A DNA stretch of 64,000 bases from DATCBF01 sp964401995 (GCA_964401995.1 CAYOAP010000003.1:1-64000), one strand, 5' to 3'; numbered from the stretch's first letter, positions 7,888 through 16,100 are shown. A program made the numbers and translations. Notes: generated from the sequence alone by a model not told the origin.

Positions 7888-9496
7888 CGCCCCCGCAGAC
7901 AGCCCAGACACCGCCGTGAGCGACGGCGCGATCCGCGTGCGCCGGGCGCTGATCTCGGTCTCCGACAAGACCGGCGTCGTCGACTTCGCCAAGGGGCTGG
8001 CCGCGGTCGGGGCTGAGATCCTCTCCACCGGCGGCACCGCAACCGCTTTGCGGGAGGCGGGCATCGAGGTCACCGACGTCTCCGAGTTCACCGGCCAGGA
8101 GGAGATCCTCGGCGGCCGGGTGAAGACGCTGCACCCGCGGCTGCACGCGGCGATCCTGGCCCGGCGCGCAGACCCCGAGCACATGGCGACGCTGGAACGC
8201 GAGGGGATCGAGCCAATCGACCTGGTCTGCGTCAACCTCTATCCCTTCGAGCAGACCGTCTCCGGCCACGACGTCGCCGCCGAGGTCGCGGTCGAGAACA
8301 TCGACATCGGCGGGCCGACGATGATCCGCGCCGCCGCCAAGAACCACGAGGGCGTCGCCGTCGTCGTCAAGCCGGAGTCCTATGACGCCGTCTGCGCGGA
8401 GCTGGAGGAGTCCGGCGGCGAGGTCTCCGCCTCGACCCGGCACTGGCTCGCCAACGAGGCCTTCGCCCAGACCGCCCGCTACGACGCCGCGATCAGCCGC
8501 TGGTTCTCGGCCGAGTACGAGGACTTCCCCGAACACCTGGCGGTCGCCTACGAGAAGGTGCTCGACCTCTCCTACGGCGAGAACCCGCACCAGCGGGCGG
8601 CGCTCTACTCCGAGGCCGGCGTCCGCAGCCACGTCCTCTCCAAGGTCTCGAAGCTGCACGGCCGCGCCCTCTCCTTCAACAACGTGCTCGACCTCGACTC
8701 GGCCCGCCGCCTGGTCGGCGACTTCGAGCAGCCGGCCTGCGTGATCGTCAAGCACAACAACCCCTGCGGGGTGGCGATCGGCGAGAGCGCGCTGGAGGCC
8801 TACGAGAAGGCACTCGCCTGCGACCCGATGTCGGCCTTCGGCGGCGTCATCGCCCTCAACCGGCCGATCGGGACGGGGCTGGCGGAGGCGCTGCACCAGA
8901 ACTTCGTCGAGGTCCTGATCGCGCCCGGCTACGAGGAGGGCGCGCTCGACGTGCTGCAGCAGAAGGAGGCGATCCGCATCCTCTGCGGCGAGGAGCGGCG
9001 CGATCCCGACCCGGTCGAGCGCGACACCAAACGGGTGCTGGGCGGCCTGCTGATCCAGGACCGCGACGGCGACCCCGAGCCGCGCGAGCTGATGGAGGTC
9101 GTGACCAAAACTCAGCCGAGCGAGGAGCAGTGGAGCGATATGCAGTTCGCCTGGACCGTGGTCCGCCACGTCCGCTCCAACGCGATCGTGCTGGCCAAGG
9201 ACGGCGCCACCCTCGGCATCGGCGCCGGCCAGATGAGCCGGGTCGACTCGGTGCGGCTGGCGGTCGAGAAGTGCCGCAACGCCCGCGGCGAGGAGGCCGA
9301 TGCCCTGCTGGCCGGATCCGCCACCGCCTCAGACGCCTTCTTCCCCTTCGCCGACGGTCCCGAGCAGGCAATAGAAGCCGGCGCCACCGCGGTGATCCAG
9401 CCGGGCGGCTCCAAACGCGACGCCGAGGTGATCGAAGCCTGCGACGCAGCAGGTGTCGCGATGGTCTTCACCAAGCACCGCCACTTCCGGCACTAG
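7880..9496 (+). CDS. purH: Bifunctional AICAR transformylase / IMP cyclohydrolase
   Basis: Last two steps of IMP synthesis. 538 residues. The N-terminal IMP cyclohydrolase (MGS-like) domain has RALISVSDKTG, STGGTA and GGRVKTLHPRLHAAI; the C-terminal AICAR formyltransferase has the K-H pair in VIVKHNNPCG, FGGVIALN, and GAGQMSRVDS. It ends MVFTKHRHFRH, the standard PurH terminus. It overlaps purN by 8 bp as the second gene of a purN-purH pair; purF lies upstream on the same strand, separated by the reverse-strand repeat protein. Confidence 0.97.
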   Translation: MSDAPADSPDTAVSDGAIRVRRALISVSDKTGVVDFAKGLAAVGAEILSTGGTATALREAGIEVTDVSEFTGQEEILGGRVKTLHPRLHAAILARRADPEHMATLEREGIEPIDLVCVNLYPFEQTVSGHDVAAEVAVENIDIGGPTMIRAAAKNHEGVAVVVKPESYDAVCAELEESGGEVSASTRHWLANEAFAQTARYDAAISRWFSAEYEDFPEHLAVAYEKVLDLSYGENPHQRAALYSEAGVRSHVLSKVSKLHGRALSFNNVLDLDSARRLVGDFEQPACVIVKHNNPCGVAIGESALEAYEKALACDPMSAFGGVIALNRPIGTGLAEALHQNFVEVLIAPGYEEGALDVLQQKEAIRILCGEERRDPDPVERDTKRVLGGLLIQDRDGDPEPRELMEVVTKTQPSEEQWSDMQFAWTVVRHVRSNAIVLAKDGATLGIGAGQMSRVDSVRLAVEKCRNARGEEADALLAGSATASDAFFPFADGPEQAIEAGATAVIQPGGSKRDAEVIEACDAAGVAMVFTKHRHFRH

Positions 9497-9593
9497 CGCG
9501 GCACCTTCCTCAGGAAGTCACACAATCGTTTGATTTGTGACCCACACGCGCAATATCTCCCTCTAGCTTCGCCCTTGTCGCGGCCGCGGCGAC

Positions 9594-9712
9594 GCCCCGG
9601 CCGCCGGACGCGGACCTCACCCTCACGAAGTGGGGCTGGCGGGTTCGACTCCCGCTCGGGGCGCTACGATACGAACACGTGAGGGTGGGGTCGTCAGTTC
9701 GACGGCAGCCCC
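9594..9712 (+). other. Structured non-coding stretch with a tRNA T-arm-like hairpin
   Basis: Between purH and the terminator lies no credible gene. GCGGG-TTCGACT-CCCGC (9639-9655) is a perfect tRNA T-arm, followed by TCGGGGC (9656-9662), which can pair with GCCCCGG at 9594-9600 like an acceptor stem. The 38 nt between do not form a normal D-arm or a 7-nt anticodon loop, so this is not a functional tRNA. A larger pairing exists: 9613-9627 with 9678-9692 (14 of 15 bp). GGGG 9687-9690 and CGTC 9692-9695 can instead pair with 9701-9712. It could be a small RNA, a read-through mRNA 3' structure or a decayed tRNA. No function is claimed. Confidence 0.35.
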
Positions 9713-9718
9713 GTTTCA

Positions 9719-9746
9719 CAAATGGCCCGCTTCGGCGGGCCATTTG
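9719..9746. terminator. Bidirectional intrinsic terminator between purH and the LOG gene
   Basis: Perfect 12 bp stem CAAATGGCCCGC / GCGGGCCATTTG with a TTCG tetraloop. A/T-rich bases flank both sides, so it can end transcription of purNH from the left and of the convergent LOG gene from the right. Confidence 0.9.
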
Positions 9747-9755
9747 TTTGCTGCC

Positions 9756-10451
9756 TCACCCAGGCGCCGCGGCAAGCTCCTTCTGTTTCGAGCTGGCGCG
9801 GCGGACGTGGTCGCAGACTTCCTCCGGCGTGTCGGCGGTGACCAGGAGCTCTTTGTCGGCGGGTGAGATCAGGCCGTCGTCCTCGAGGCTGTCGTCGATC
9901 CAGTCAAGCAGTGGCTTCCAGTGCTGGGAGTCGACCAGGATCGTCGGGAAGTGCTTGATCCGGTTGGTCTGGATCAGGGTCAGGCTCTCAAACATCTCGT
10001 CGAGGGTGCCGAAGCCGCCGGGCATGATCACGAAGGCGCGGGCGTAGCGGACGAACATCAGCTTGCGGGCGAAGAAGTAGTGGAAGTTGAGGGAGCGGTT
10101 GACGTAGGGGTTGGTGTGCTGCTCCATCGGCAGCTCGATGTTGAGCCCGACCGAGAGGCCGCCGGCCTCGGCAGCGCCGCGGTTGGCCGCCTCCATCAGG
10201 CCCGGCCCGCCGCCGGTGATCACCGTGAAGCCATGGCCGCAGAGGCAGGCGGCGGTCTCGCGGCAGAGCTCATACCAGCGGTGGCCCTCCTTGACCCGCG
10301 CCGAGCCGAAGATCGAGACGCCGTCGTCGATGTCCCGCAGCGCGTCGAAGCCGCGTTCGACCTCGTCGTGGATGCGGTCGAGGCGAAGCTCGTCCTGCTC
10401 CTCGACATCGCAGGGGACGCGGAGCAGATGCTCGTCGCGCTTCGCTCCCAC
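9756..10451 (-). CDS. LOG-family protein (Rossmann nucleotide-binding, lysine-decarboxylase-like fold)
   Basis: About 231 residues. The family signatures are clear: VSIFGSARVKEG at the N-terminus, VITGGGPGLMEAANRGA (nucleotide-binding loop) and IMPGGFGTLDEMFE (catalytic/phosphate loop). Many members release free cytokinin-like bases as 5'-monophosphate phosphoribohydrolases or act on AMP, despite old 'lysine decarboxylase' labels. GTG 10451 is chosen; TTG 10472 is possible, while anything further upstream enters the tRNA-Lys gene. Substrate is not known here. Confidence 0.85.
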   Translation of the reverse strand: MGAKRDEHLLRVPCDVEEQDELRLDRIHDEVERGFDALRDIDDGVSIFGSARVKEGHRWYELCRETAACLCGHGFTVITGGGPGLMEAANRGAAEAGGLSVGLNIELPMEQHTNPYVNRSLNFHYFFARKLMFVRYARAFVIMPGGFGTLDEMFESLTLIQTNRIKHFPTILVDSQHWKPLLDWIDDSLEDDGLISPADKELLVTADTPEEVCDHVRRASSKQKELAAAPG

Positions 10452-10474
10452 GCTCCCATCGGTTGCCGCCAAAG

Positions 10475-10548
10475 TGCCCCCGGTGGGATTCGAACCCACG
10501 ACTCTCGGATTAAAAGTCCGACGCTCTAACCAACTGAGCTACAGGGGC
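10475..10548 (-). tRNA. tRNA-Lys (TTT)
   Basis: The reverse strand folds as a 74-nt cloverleaf: acceptor GCCCCTG/CGGGGGC with discriminator A, D-arm GCTCAGTTGGTTAGAGC, anticodon loop CTTTTAA (anticodon TTT) in a TCGGA/TCCGA stem, T-arm GTGGG-TTCGAAT-CCCAC. No CCA is encoded. A TACCAT -10-like box (10558-10563, reverse) lies 9 nt upstream, just before the thiG stop. Confidence 0.97.
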
Positions 10549-10564
10549 GAAGCGCCAATGGTAG

Positions 10565-11539
10565 TCAGGACAGCTCGGGCAGTCCGGTCTCAGGGGTCGA
10601 TGCCTCGGCGTGGGTGCGCAGGGGGATGCGGCCGGCGCGGCAGGCGAGACGGCCGGCCTCGACCGCGCCGCGCATCGCCCCCGCCATCGCCACCGGGTCG
10701 GCGGCGCCGAAGATGGCGCTGGCGATCAGGGTCGCGTCGCAGCCCAGCTCCATCGCCAGGGCGGCGTCGGAGGCGGTGCCGATGCCGGCGTCGAGGACGA
10801 CCGGGACCGCGGCCCGTTCGGCGATGATCGCGACGTTGTAGGGATTGCGGATGCCAGCCCCGGAGCCGATCGGCGAGCCCAGCGGCATCACCGCCGCGCA
10901 GCCCGCCTCCTCCAGCCGGCGGGCAAGGATCGGGTCGTCGTTTGTGTAGGGGAGGACGGTGAAGCCGTCGGCGACGAGCTGCTCAGCGGCGTCGACCAGC
11001 TCGACCGCGTCGGGGTAGAGGGTGCGGTCGTCGCCGATCACCTCGAGCTTGATCCAGTCGGTCTGGAACGCCTCGCGGGCGAGCTGGGCGGTGCGGACGG
11101 CGTCGCGGGCGGTGTAGCAACCGGCCGTGTTGGGCAGGGTGAAGAGGCCAAGACGGTCGATCACGTCGAGCACCGAGCCCTTGGCGGCGGGGTCGATCCG
11201 GCGCAGGGCGACGGTGACGATCTCGGCCCCGGAGGCGAGCAGTGCGCCCTCCATCTGCTCCAGCGAGCGGAAGCCGCCAGTGCCGGCGATCAGCCGCGAG
11301 GACCACTCGCGCCCGCCCAGCTCCCAAGTCTCCGCCCCGCCCTGGATCGCGGCCAGCACCTCGACCGCCTGGCCCTCGCGCAGCTCGGTCTCCCCCCACT
11401 CGCCGCGGGGCACGACCTCGCCGTCGAGGGCGACGGCGACGCCGCGCGCCGCGCCCTCCACCCCGCTCTCGCGCACGGCGTCGTCAAGCCGGGCGCCGTC
11501 GGACAGTTCGCGCGCCTCGCCGTTGAGCTCGATCCTCAT
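10565..11539 (-). CDS. thiSG: ThiS-ThiG fusion: sulfur carrier + thiazole synthase
   Basis: Makes the thiazole phosphate of thiamine. Residues 1-68 are a ThiS ubiquitin-like carrier ending in the usual AAIQGG (Gly67-Gly68). With no stop, the chain continues as ThiG (about 70-324), with the Schiff-base lysine in DWIKLEVIGD (Lys164), MPLGSPIGSG and VVLDAGIG. In most bacteria ThiS ends at the GG, whose carboxylate is made into the thiocarboxylate sulfur donor; fused forms are known, but how they are activated is less clear, and a cut after Gly68 may be needed. ATG 11539 overlaps the thiO stop by 4 bp (ATGA). No promoter of its own is seen; it is under the upstream TPP riboswitch. Confidence 0.93.
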   Translation of the reverse strand: MRIELNGEARELSDGARLDDAVRESGVEGAARGVAVALDGEVVPRGEWGETELREGQAVEVLAAIQGGAETWELGGREWSSRLIAGTGGFRSLEQMEGALLASGAEIVTVALRRIDPAAKGSVLDVIDRLGLFTLPNTAGCYTARDAVRTAQLAREAFQTDWIKLEVIGDDRTLYPDAVELVDAAEQLVADGFTVLPYTNDDPILARRLEEAGCAAVMPLGSPIGSGAGIRNPYNVAIIAERAAVPVVLDAGIGTASDAALAMELGCDATLIASAIFGAADPVAMAGAMRGAVEAGRLACRAGRIPLRTHAEASTPETGLPELS

Positions 11540-12687
11540 CGCATCGCCCCGGTCAGGTGGGCAAGCCGCGCCGGCGCGGCCGGAGCGACCGTGCTCGGCA
11601 GCTGACCGCAGTCGAGCAGCTCGGCGATCGCCTCGCCGGTCAGTGGCGCGAGCAGGATGCCGTTGCGGTGGTGGCCGGTGGCGAGGATCAGGCCGTCGAG
11701 GGCGCCAGGCCCGATCAGCGGCAGGTTGTCGGGCGTTCCCGGCCGCAGCCCGGCCATCGCCTCGACCAGCTCCATCTCGGCGACGTCGGGCAGCAGCCGG
11801 TAGGACTCGCGCAGCAGCTCGTGGACCCCGCCCGCGGTGACGGCGGTGTCGAAGCCGCGCTCCTCGACCGTGGCGCCGACGATCAGGCGACCGTCCTCGC
11901 GCGGCACCAGGTAGACGCGCTCGGAGGCGATGATTCGCTGGCAGGGCGCGACTCCGTCGAGGGCGCGGAGCTCGACGATCTGGCCCTTGACCGGGCGCAC
12001 CGGCGGGCGGGCGGCGGGCGGCAGCCACTCCGACTCCCCGGCCCAGGCGCCGGTCGCGAGCACCGTCGCCGCCGCGCGCAGCTCCTCGCCCGAGGCGGTC
12101 CGAACCCCGGCGATCCGCCCGTCATCCACCAGCGCCGCAGCGACCCCCGTCTCGGCCCGCACCTCGACTCCCACGCCCGTCAGCGCCGCCAGCAGCGCCG
12201 CCGACATCGCCCGCGGATCGACCGTTGCCTCGGCCGGGGCGTGGACGCCGCCGTTGAAGGAGGGGGTGAGGCCCGGCTCCAGCTCGCGGCAGCGGCGCGG
12301 CGGCAGCCACTCGGCGCCGAGGCCGAGCGAGCGCTGCAGGTCGTGGACGCGGCGCAGCTCCGCCGCCTCGTCGCGATCGAGGGCGATGTGGAGGGCGCCA
12401 TGGGAGGTGTAGCCGGTGCTGAGCCCGGTCGCCGCCTCCAGCTCGGCGACGAAGCCGGGGTAGGCAGCGGCGGCGGCGAGGCTGATCTCCAGCAGCTCTG
12501 GCTCGCCGAAGGCCAGCTCGCCGACCGGAGCCAGCATCCCGGCGGCGACGCGGGTCGCGCCGGCGGGCGGGTTGGCGCGGTCGAGGACGGCAACCCGCGC
12601 CCCGCGGCGGGCGGCGCGCCAGGCGCAGGAGAGGCCGATGGCCCCGGCCCCAACGACGATCGCGTCGTAGCTTCTATGTTCAGTCAC
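11536..12687 (-). CDS. thiO: Glycine oxidase, thiamine pathway
   Basis: FAD enzyme oxidising glycine to the imine (dehydroglycine) used by ThiG; 383 residues. The N-terminal dinucleotide fold is VVGAGAIGLSCAWRAARRG. The DAO-family C-terminus has LIVGATVEERGFDT and GLRPGTPDNLPLIGP followed by LATGHHRNGILLAP. The GTG start (12687) sits 6 nt after a GGAGG that forms the 3' edge of the TPP riboswitch, so translation is directly exposed to the switch. First gene of the thiO-thiSG operon. Confidence 0.94.
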   Translation of the reverse strand: MTEHRSYDAIVVGAGAIGLSCAWRAARRGARVAVLDRANPPAGATRVAAGMLAPVGELAFGEPELLEISLAAAAAYPGFVAELEAATGLSTGYTSHGALHIALDRDEAAELRRVHDLQRSLGLGAEWLPPRRCRELEPGLTPSFNGGVHAPAEATVDPRAMSAALLAALTGVGVEVRAETGVAAALVDDGRIAGVRTASGEELRAAATVLATGAWAGESEWLPPAARPPVRPVKGQIVELRALDGVAPCQRIIASERVYLVPREDGRLIVGATVEERGFDTAVTAGGVHELLRESYRLLPDVAEMELVEAMAGLRPGTPDNLPLIGPGALDGLILATGHHRNGILLAPLTGEAIAELLDCGQLPSTVAPAAPARLAHLTGAMR

Positions 12688-12693
12688 GCTTTG

Positions 12694-12780
12694 CCTCCGC
12701 CGGCATTACCCGGATCAGGTCTCTACGGTCGGCGGCGCCTCAGCCGCCCTCTCAGCCCGTGGCTTACGGACTCCCGGTAC
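12694..12780 (-). promoter_or_regulatory. TPP riboswitch (THI box) controlling thiO-thiSG
   Basis: Read on the reverse strand it has the THI-box order: CGGGAGTCC, GGGCTGAGAGGGC with a variable GC hairpin, GACC, CCTGATCCGGGTAATGCC, then GGCGGAGG. The CTGAGA pyrimidine-binding loop and the CTGATC..GGGTAATGCCGG core are intact. The terminal GGAGG is the ribosome site of thiO, and no terminator hairpin lies between, so control is probably at translation initiation: TPP bound, site hidden. Confidence 0.95.
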
Positions 12781-12799
12781 GCCGATGGTACTTGGGGGC

Positions 12800-12805
12800 G
12801 ATAAT
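12800..12805 (+). promoter_or_regulatory. -10 box of a leaderless thiE
   Basis: GATAAT ends 6 nt before the GTG start of thiE, so the transcript should begin at or within a base or two of the start codon. It lies just outside the 5' edge of the divergent riboswitch; thiE itself carries no riboswitch. No clear -35 is seen. Confidence 0.5.
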
Positions 12806-12811
12806 CAGGGG

Positions 12812-13498
12812 GTGAGCCTCGCTCCCCCAAGCGCGCTCGGCCCCCTGCGCCGCGAGCGGCTGCGCACCGCGCGGCTCTACTTCGTCTGCGATGCGCTTCC
12901 CCGCGGCGACGAAAGCGAAGCGCTGCTGCGGGCGGCGCTGAGCGGCGGCGTCGACATCGTCCAGCTGCGCGAGAAGGACCTCGACCGCGAGACGATCGAA
13001 GCGGCGGCCCAGACCTTCCGCCGCGTCTGCGACACCTACAGCGCCCTCTTCATCGTCAACGACGATCCCCACCTGGCCCTTGCCTGTGACGCCGACGGCG
13101 TCCACATCGGCCAGGACGACGCCTCTGTCGCGCAGGCGCGCGAGGTGCTCGGCCCCGACGTGATCGTCGGCCTCTCGACCCACTCCGAGGAGCAGCTGGC
13201 GGCGTCAGCCGAGCAGGCCGTGGACTACGTCAGCGTCGGCCCGGTCTGGGAGACGCCGACCAAAGCGGGGCGGCCGGCGGTCGGGCTGGAGCTGGTCGCC
13301 GATGCCGCCGCGAGCGCGCCGCATCCCTTCTTCGCGATCGGCGGCATCGACGCCGGCAACGCGGCCGAGGTGGTCGCCGCCGGGGCGCGGCGGCTTGGCG
13401 TGGTGCGGGCGATCCGCGACGCCGAGAACCCGATGGCGGCGGCGGAATCGATCCGCCATGCCTTTGCCGAGACCGGGGGCGTGGCCCCCGGTGGCTGA
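12812..13498 (+). CDS. thiE: Thiamine-phosphate synthase
   Basis: Joins HMP-PP and thiazole phosphate to thiamine phosphate. About 228 residues as a TIM barrel: VDIVQLREKDL near the N-terminus, FIVNDDPHLALACDADGVHIGQDD (HMP-PP/Mg loop), YVSVGPVWETPTKAG and FFAIGGIDAGN (phosphate site). GTG 12812 is chosen over an in-frame ATG at 12785 that would lie upstream of the -10 box. Divergent from thiO and the riboswitch; the stop overlaps the next gene by 8 bp. Confidence 0.94.
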   Translation: MSLAPPSALGPLRRERLRTARLYFVCDALPRGDESEALLRAALSGGVDIVQLREKDLDRETIEAAAQTFRRVCDTYSALFIVNDDPHLALACDADGVHIGQDDASVAQAREVLGPDVIVGLSTHSEEQLAASAEQAVDYVSVGPVWETPTKAGRPAVGLELVADAAASAPHPFFAIGGIDAGNAAEVVAAGARRLGVVRAIRDAENPMAAAESIRHAFAETGGVAPGG

Positions 13499-14006
13499 GC
13501 AAGGCGCGCCGCGCAAGCGCAAGCAGCGCGGCGGCGAGTCGCTGACCCCGCGCGAGCGGATGGAGCGCGGCTACGCCAAAGCCGAGGTCCGCAACCAGCA
13601 GGCGCGCGAAGCGCTGGTGCCGCTGGAGGAGGGCGAGCGGCCTTTGGTGGTGACGATCGGGGCCGTCGTCGCCGGCCTGATCGCGCTCTCGATCGTCGGC
13701 AGCTACCTGGCCGGCGTCCAGGTCAACGGCGAGAAACCCAAACTGCTGCAGGTGATCGCCCCAGCGCTGCTGATGGGAATCATGTCCTGGGGGATGTGGC
13801 GGGCCCGCTACTGGGCAGTGCTCGGCTTCCAGCTGATCCTCGTCTTCATCATCTTCAGCGCCGTGTCGGGCCTCGCGGTGTGGGCATCGACGCTGGGGCA
13901 GTTCGCCTACTTCCTCGGCCTGCTCGCCATCTCCGGCACCTTCTTCTTCTTCATGGTCAAGGCGATGGCGCGGATCCAGATGCCGAGCCGCATGCCCCGG
14001 GATTAG
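13491..14006 (+). CDS. Conserved small membrane protein, unknown function
   Basis: About 171 residues from GTG 13491, inside the end of thiE (GTGGCTGA overlap), so it is co-translated with thiE. A basic cytoplasmic head (RKRKQRGGE, RERMERGYAKAE) precedes four predicted membrane helices at about residues 57-77, 88-103, 109-128 and 132-152, and a short tail QMPSRMPRD. No catalytic motif is seen. Whether it has a thiamine role is unknown; the overlap alone suggests co-expression. Confidence 0.75.
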   Translation: MAEQGAPRKRKQRGGESLTPRERMERGYAKAEVRNQQAREALVPLEEGERPLVVTIGAVVAGLIALSIVGSYLAGVQVNGEKPKLLQVIAPALLMGIMSWGMWRARYWAVLGFQLILVFIIFSAVSGLAVWASTLGQFAYFLGLLAISGTFFFFMVKAMARIQMPSRMPRD

Positions 14007-14028
14007 GCGTTCTATAGGCTCAGGCGGA

Positions 14029-15396
14029 ATGGCAGATTCCTTCGACACGATCGTGATCGGCGGCGGCCCCGGCGGCTACGTGGCCGCGATCCGCTCGGCG
14101 CAGCTCGGCAAGAAAACCGCGGTCGTCGAGCGCGACAAGCCGGGCGGGCGCTGCCTCAACTACGCCTGCATCCCGGCCAAGACCGTCCTCCACTCGGCCG
14201 AGGTCTACGACCAGGCCCGCAACAGCGCCGACCTGGGAGTCACCGTCGAGGGTGCCTCGATCGACTGGGACGCCGTCGGCAAGCGCAGGGCCGCCGTCTC
14301 CGACTCGCTCTCGGGCGGGGTGAAGATGCTCTGGGACAAAAACAAGGTGACGATGATCGAGGGCGACGGCTCGCTGACCCCTGACGGCAACGTCAAGGTC
14401 GGCGACACGGTCTATGAGGCCGGCGCCGTGGTCCTGGCGACCGGCTCGGTCTCGATGCCGATCCCCGGGGCCGAGTTCGGCGACCGGGTGCTCGACACCT
14501 GGGGCGCCTGGTCGCTGCCGGAGCTGCCGAAGAAGATCGCCGTCGTCGGCGCCGGCGCCTCGGGCTGTGAGATCGCCTCCGCCTACGGCCGCTTCGGGAC
14601 CGAGGTGCTGCTGATCGAGATGCTGCCCCAGATCCTCCCCAACGAGGACAAGGACATGGTCCGCGTCGTCGAGCGCGCCTTCAAGAAGCAGAACATCACG
14701 ATCTCAACTGGAACCCCGGTCGAAAACGTCGAGCCGGGCGCGGACTCGGTCAAATTCACCTACGGCGACAACTCGGCCGAGGTCGACTACCTGCTGATCG
14801 CCGGCGGCCGCGCGCCCGACACCGGGCCGCTGGGCCTGGCCGAGGCTGGTATCGAGCTGGCCGAGAACGGCAAGGTCAAGGTCGACGAGTTCCAGCGCAC
14901 CTCGAACCAGAAGGTCTACGCGATCGGCGATCTGGTCAACGCCAAGGCGCTCGCCCACAAGGCCTCCGAGGAGGGCGTCGTCGCGGTCGAGCACGCCGCC
15001 GGAGCGCCGACCCACCCGGTCGATCAGAACCTGATCGCCGGCGCCACCTTCTGCCATCCCCAGGTCGCCAGCGTCGGCCTGACCGAGGCGGCGGCGAAAG
15101 AGGCTGGGCACGACGTCAAGGTCGGCAAGCTGAAGCTGGGCGGAGTCGGCGCTGCAACCGTCTACGACGACCGCGACGGCCTGGTCAAGATCGTCGCCGA
15201 CTCCAAGTACGGGGAGATCCTCGGCGCCCACATCGTCGGCAACCGCGCCTGCGACATGATCGCCGAGCTGGTCGCGGTGATGGCGCTGGAGGGCGGCTAC
15301 CAGGAGGTGGCGCGCATCGTCCACCCCCACCCGACGATCTCCGAGGCGATCCTCGACGCCGCCCGCGCCGTCGACGGCTGGGCCACGCACGCCTGA
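14029..15396 (+). CDS. lpd: Dihydrolipoyl dehydrogenase (E3)
   Basis: Flavoprotein that reoxidises the dihydrolipoyl group of 2-oxo acid dehydrogenase complexes, passing electrons to NAD. 455 residues. FAD fold IVIGGGPGGYVAA; redox disulfide in GGRCLNYACIPAK (Cys42 and Cys47); NAD fold VVGAGASGCEIASAYGRFG; dimer domain with the catalytic His of HPHPTISE near residue 434. The redox motif reads YACIPAK where most have VGCIPSK, a tolerated change. TAGGCT (14015-14020) ends 8 nt before ATG, suggesting a leaderless mRNA. The E1-E2 genes follow 1.4 kb on, and lipB-lipA after them. Confidence 0.96.
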   Translation: MADSFDTIVIGGGPGGYVAAIRSAQLGKKTAVVERDKPGGRCLNYACIPAKTVLHSAEVYDQARNSADLGVTVEGASIDWDAVGKRRAAVSDSLSGGVKMLWDKNKVTMIEGDGSLTPDGNVKVGDTVYEAGAVVLATGSVSMPIPGAEFGDRVLDTWGAWSLPELPKKIAVVGAGASGCEIASAYGRFGTEVLLIEMLPQILPNEDKDMVRVVERAFKKQNITISTGTPVENVEPGADSVKFTYGDNSAEVDYLLIAGGRAPDTGPLGLAEAGIELAENGKVKVDEFQRTSNQKVYAIGDLVNAKALAHKASEEGVVAVEHAAGAPTHPVDQNLIAGATFCHPQVASVGLTEAAAKEAGHDVKVGKLKLGGVGAATVYDDRDGLVKIVADSKYGEILGAHIVGNRACDMIAELVAVMALEGGYQEVARIVHPHPTISEAILDAARAVDGWATHA

Positions 15397-15411
15397 GGCC
15401 CTTCCGCCGCG

Positions 15412-15840
15412 CTAGCGCTTGCTCGGCAGCTCAATCGTCTCGATCCCTATCTTGCCGGCGACGGCGAGGATGTCACGGTCGGCCGCCGCAATTCTGTCCT
15501 TCCCCGGTCGCGCGGCTGCGAGCAGGATCGTGTCGGCTAACGAGAGAGACCTCGTCGAGCGGTGGTAATGGCTCTCGCGGAGCTCTGCCGCGCGGCGAGC
15601 CAAGTCCAAGTCCACGGCGATCGGGGCAATGGGGCCCTCGAACAGCGGATCGACGATCGCCTGGACACGCTGGCGCGCAATCCGATGGCGCCGAGTGGTG
15701 ACATCGAACACCTCGGCGATGTTCGTCGCCGTCATCGCCACCCTTCCCTGCCGCAAAATGCCCAAGACGGGCTCCATCGCGGGCTCTCCCCGAACGAGAG
15801 CGATCAGCCCGTAAGCGTCGAGGAGAGTTAAAGGCCCCAC
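15412..15840 (-). CDS. PIN-domain toxin, VapC-like
   Basis: Likely RNase toxin of a type II toxin-antitoxin pair. About 142 residues from GTG 15840. The PIN order of acidic residues is present: LLDAYGLIALV (first Asp), NIAEVFDVTTR (Glu), and SLSLADTILLAAA followed by AAADRDILAVA (later Asps). The start overlaps the antitoxin end by 13 bp, giving translational coupling. The pair sits between lpd and a DsbA-like gene, on the opposite strand, like an insertion into a housekeeping region. Confidence 0.85.
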   Translation of the reverse strand: MGPLTLLDAYGLIALVRGEPAMEPVLGILRQGRVAMTATNIAEVFDVTTRRHRIARQRVQAIVDPLFEGPIAPIAVDLDLARRAAELRESHYHRSTRSLSLADTILLAAARPGKDRIAAADRDILAVAGKIGIETIELPSKR

Positions 15841-16100
15841 TTGCGCTCTTCGATCTCCCGTTCGGCTTCTCGCTCTTCGCGGCGCACCACCTCTAGATCG
15901 AGGTCGAGGCCCTCGCCCGCCAACGCCCCGGCGGCGGCGGCGATCGGATCGTCTGGGGCCGGGGCGAAGACGATCCTGTCGCCCTGGTCCTCGAGGGTGA
16001 GAGTGGACGTCCCCCAACGCTTGCGGATCGAGGCGGGAATCGAGACCTGGCCTCCTTTGCTTATTTTCATGCGTTTCTTCATGAGCATGAAATCTACCAT
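15828..16100 (-). CDS. AbrB/MazE-type antitoxin
   Basis: Short DNA-binding antitoxin of about 90 residues. The swapped-hairpin domain is MKISKGGQVSIPASIRKRWG, followed by an acidic helical tail (EVVRREEREAEREIEERKWG) that should wrap the PIN toxin. ATG 16100 is chosen because GAGGT lies 6 nt upstream; several in-frame ATGs to 16070 are possible. It probably represses its own promoter. Confidence 0.82.
   Translation of the reverse strand: MVDFMLMKKRMKISKGGQVSIPASIRKRWGTSTLTLEDQGDRIVFAPAPDDPIAAAAGALAGEGLDLDLEVVRREEREAEREIEERKWGL

Noticed and set aside
9630..9720. tmRNA 5' end (TGGGGCTGGCGGGTTCGACT)
   Set aside because: Resembles the tmRNA start, but no tag region or 3' tRNA-like end follows within 400 nt, where the LOG gene lies.
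11557..12804. 415-codon forward frame across thiO
   Set aside because: Shadow; thiO and the TPP riboswitch on the reverse strand explain this stretch.
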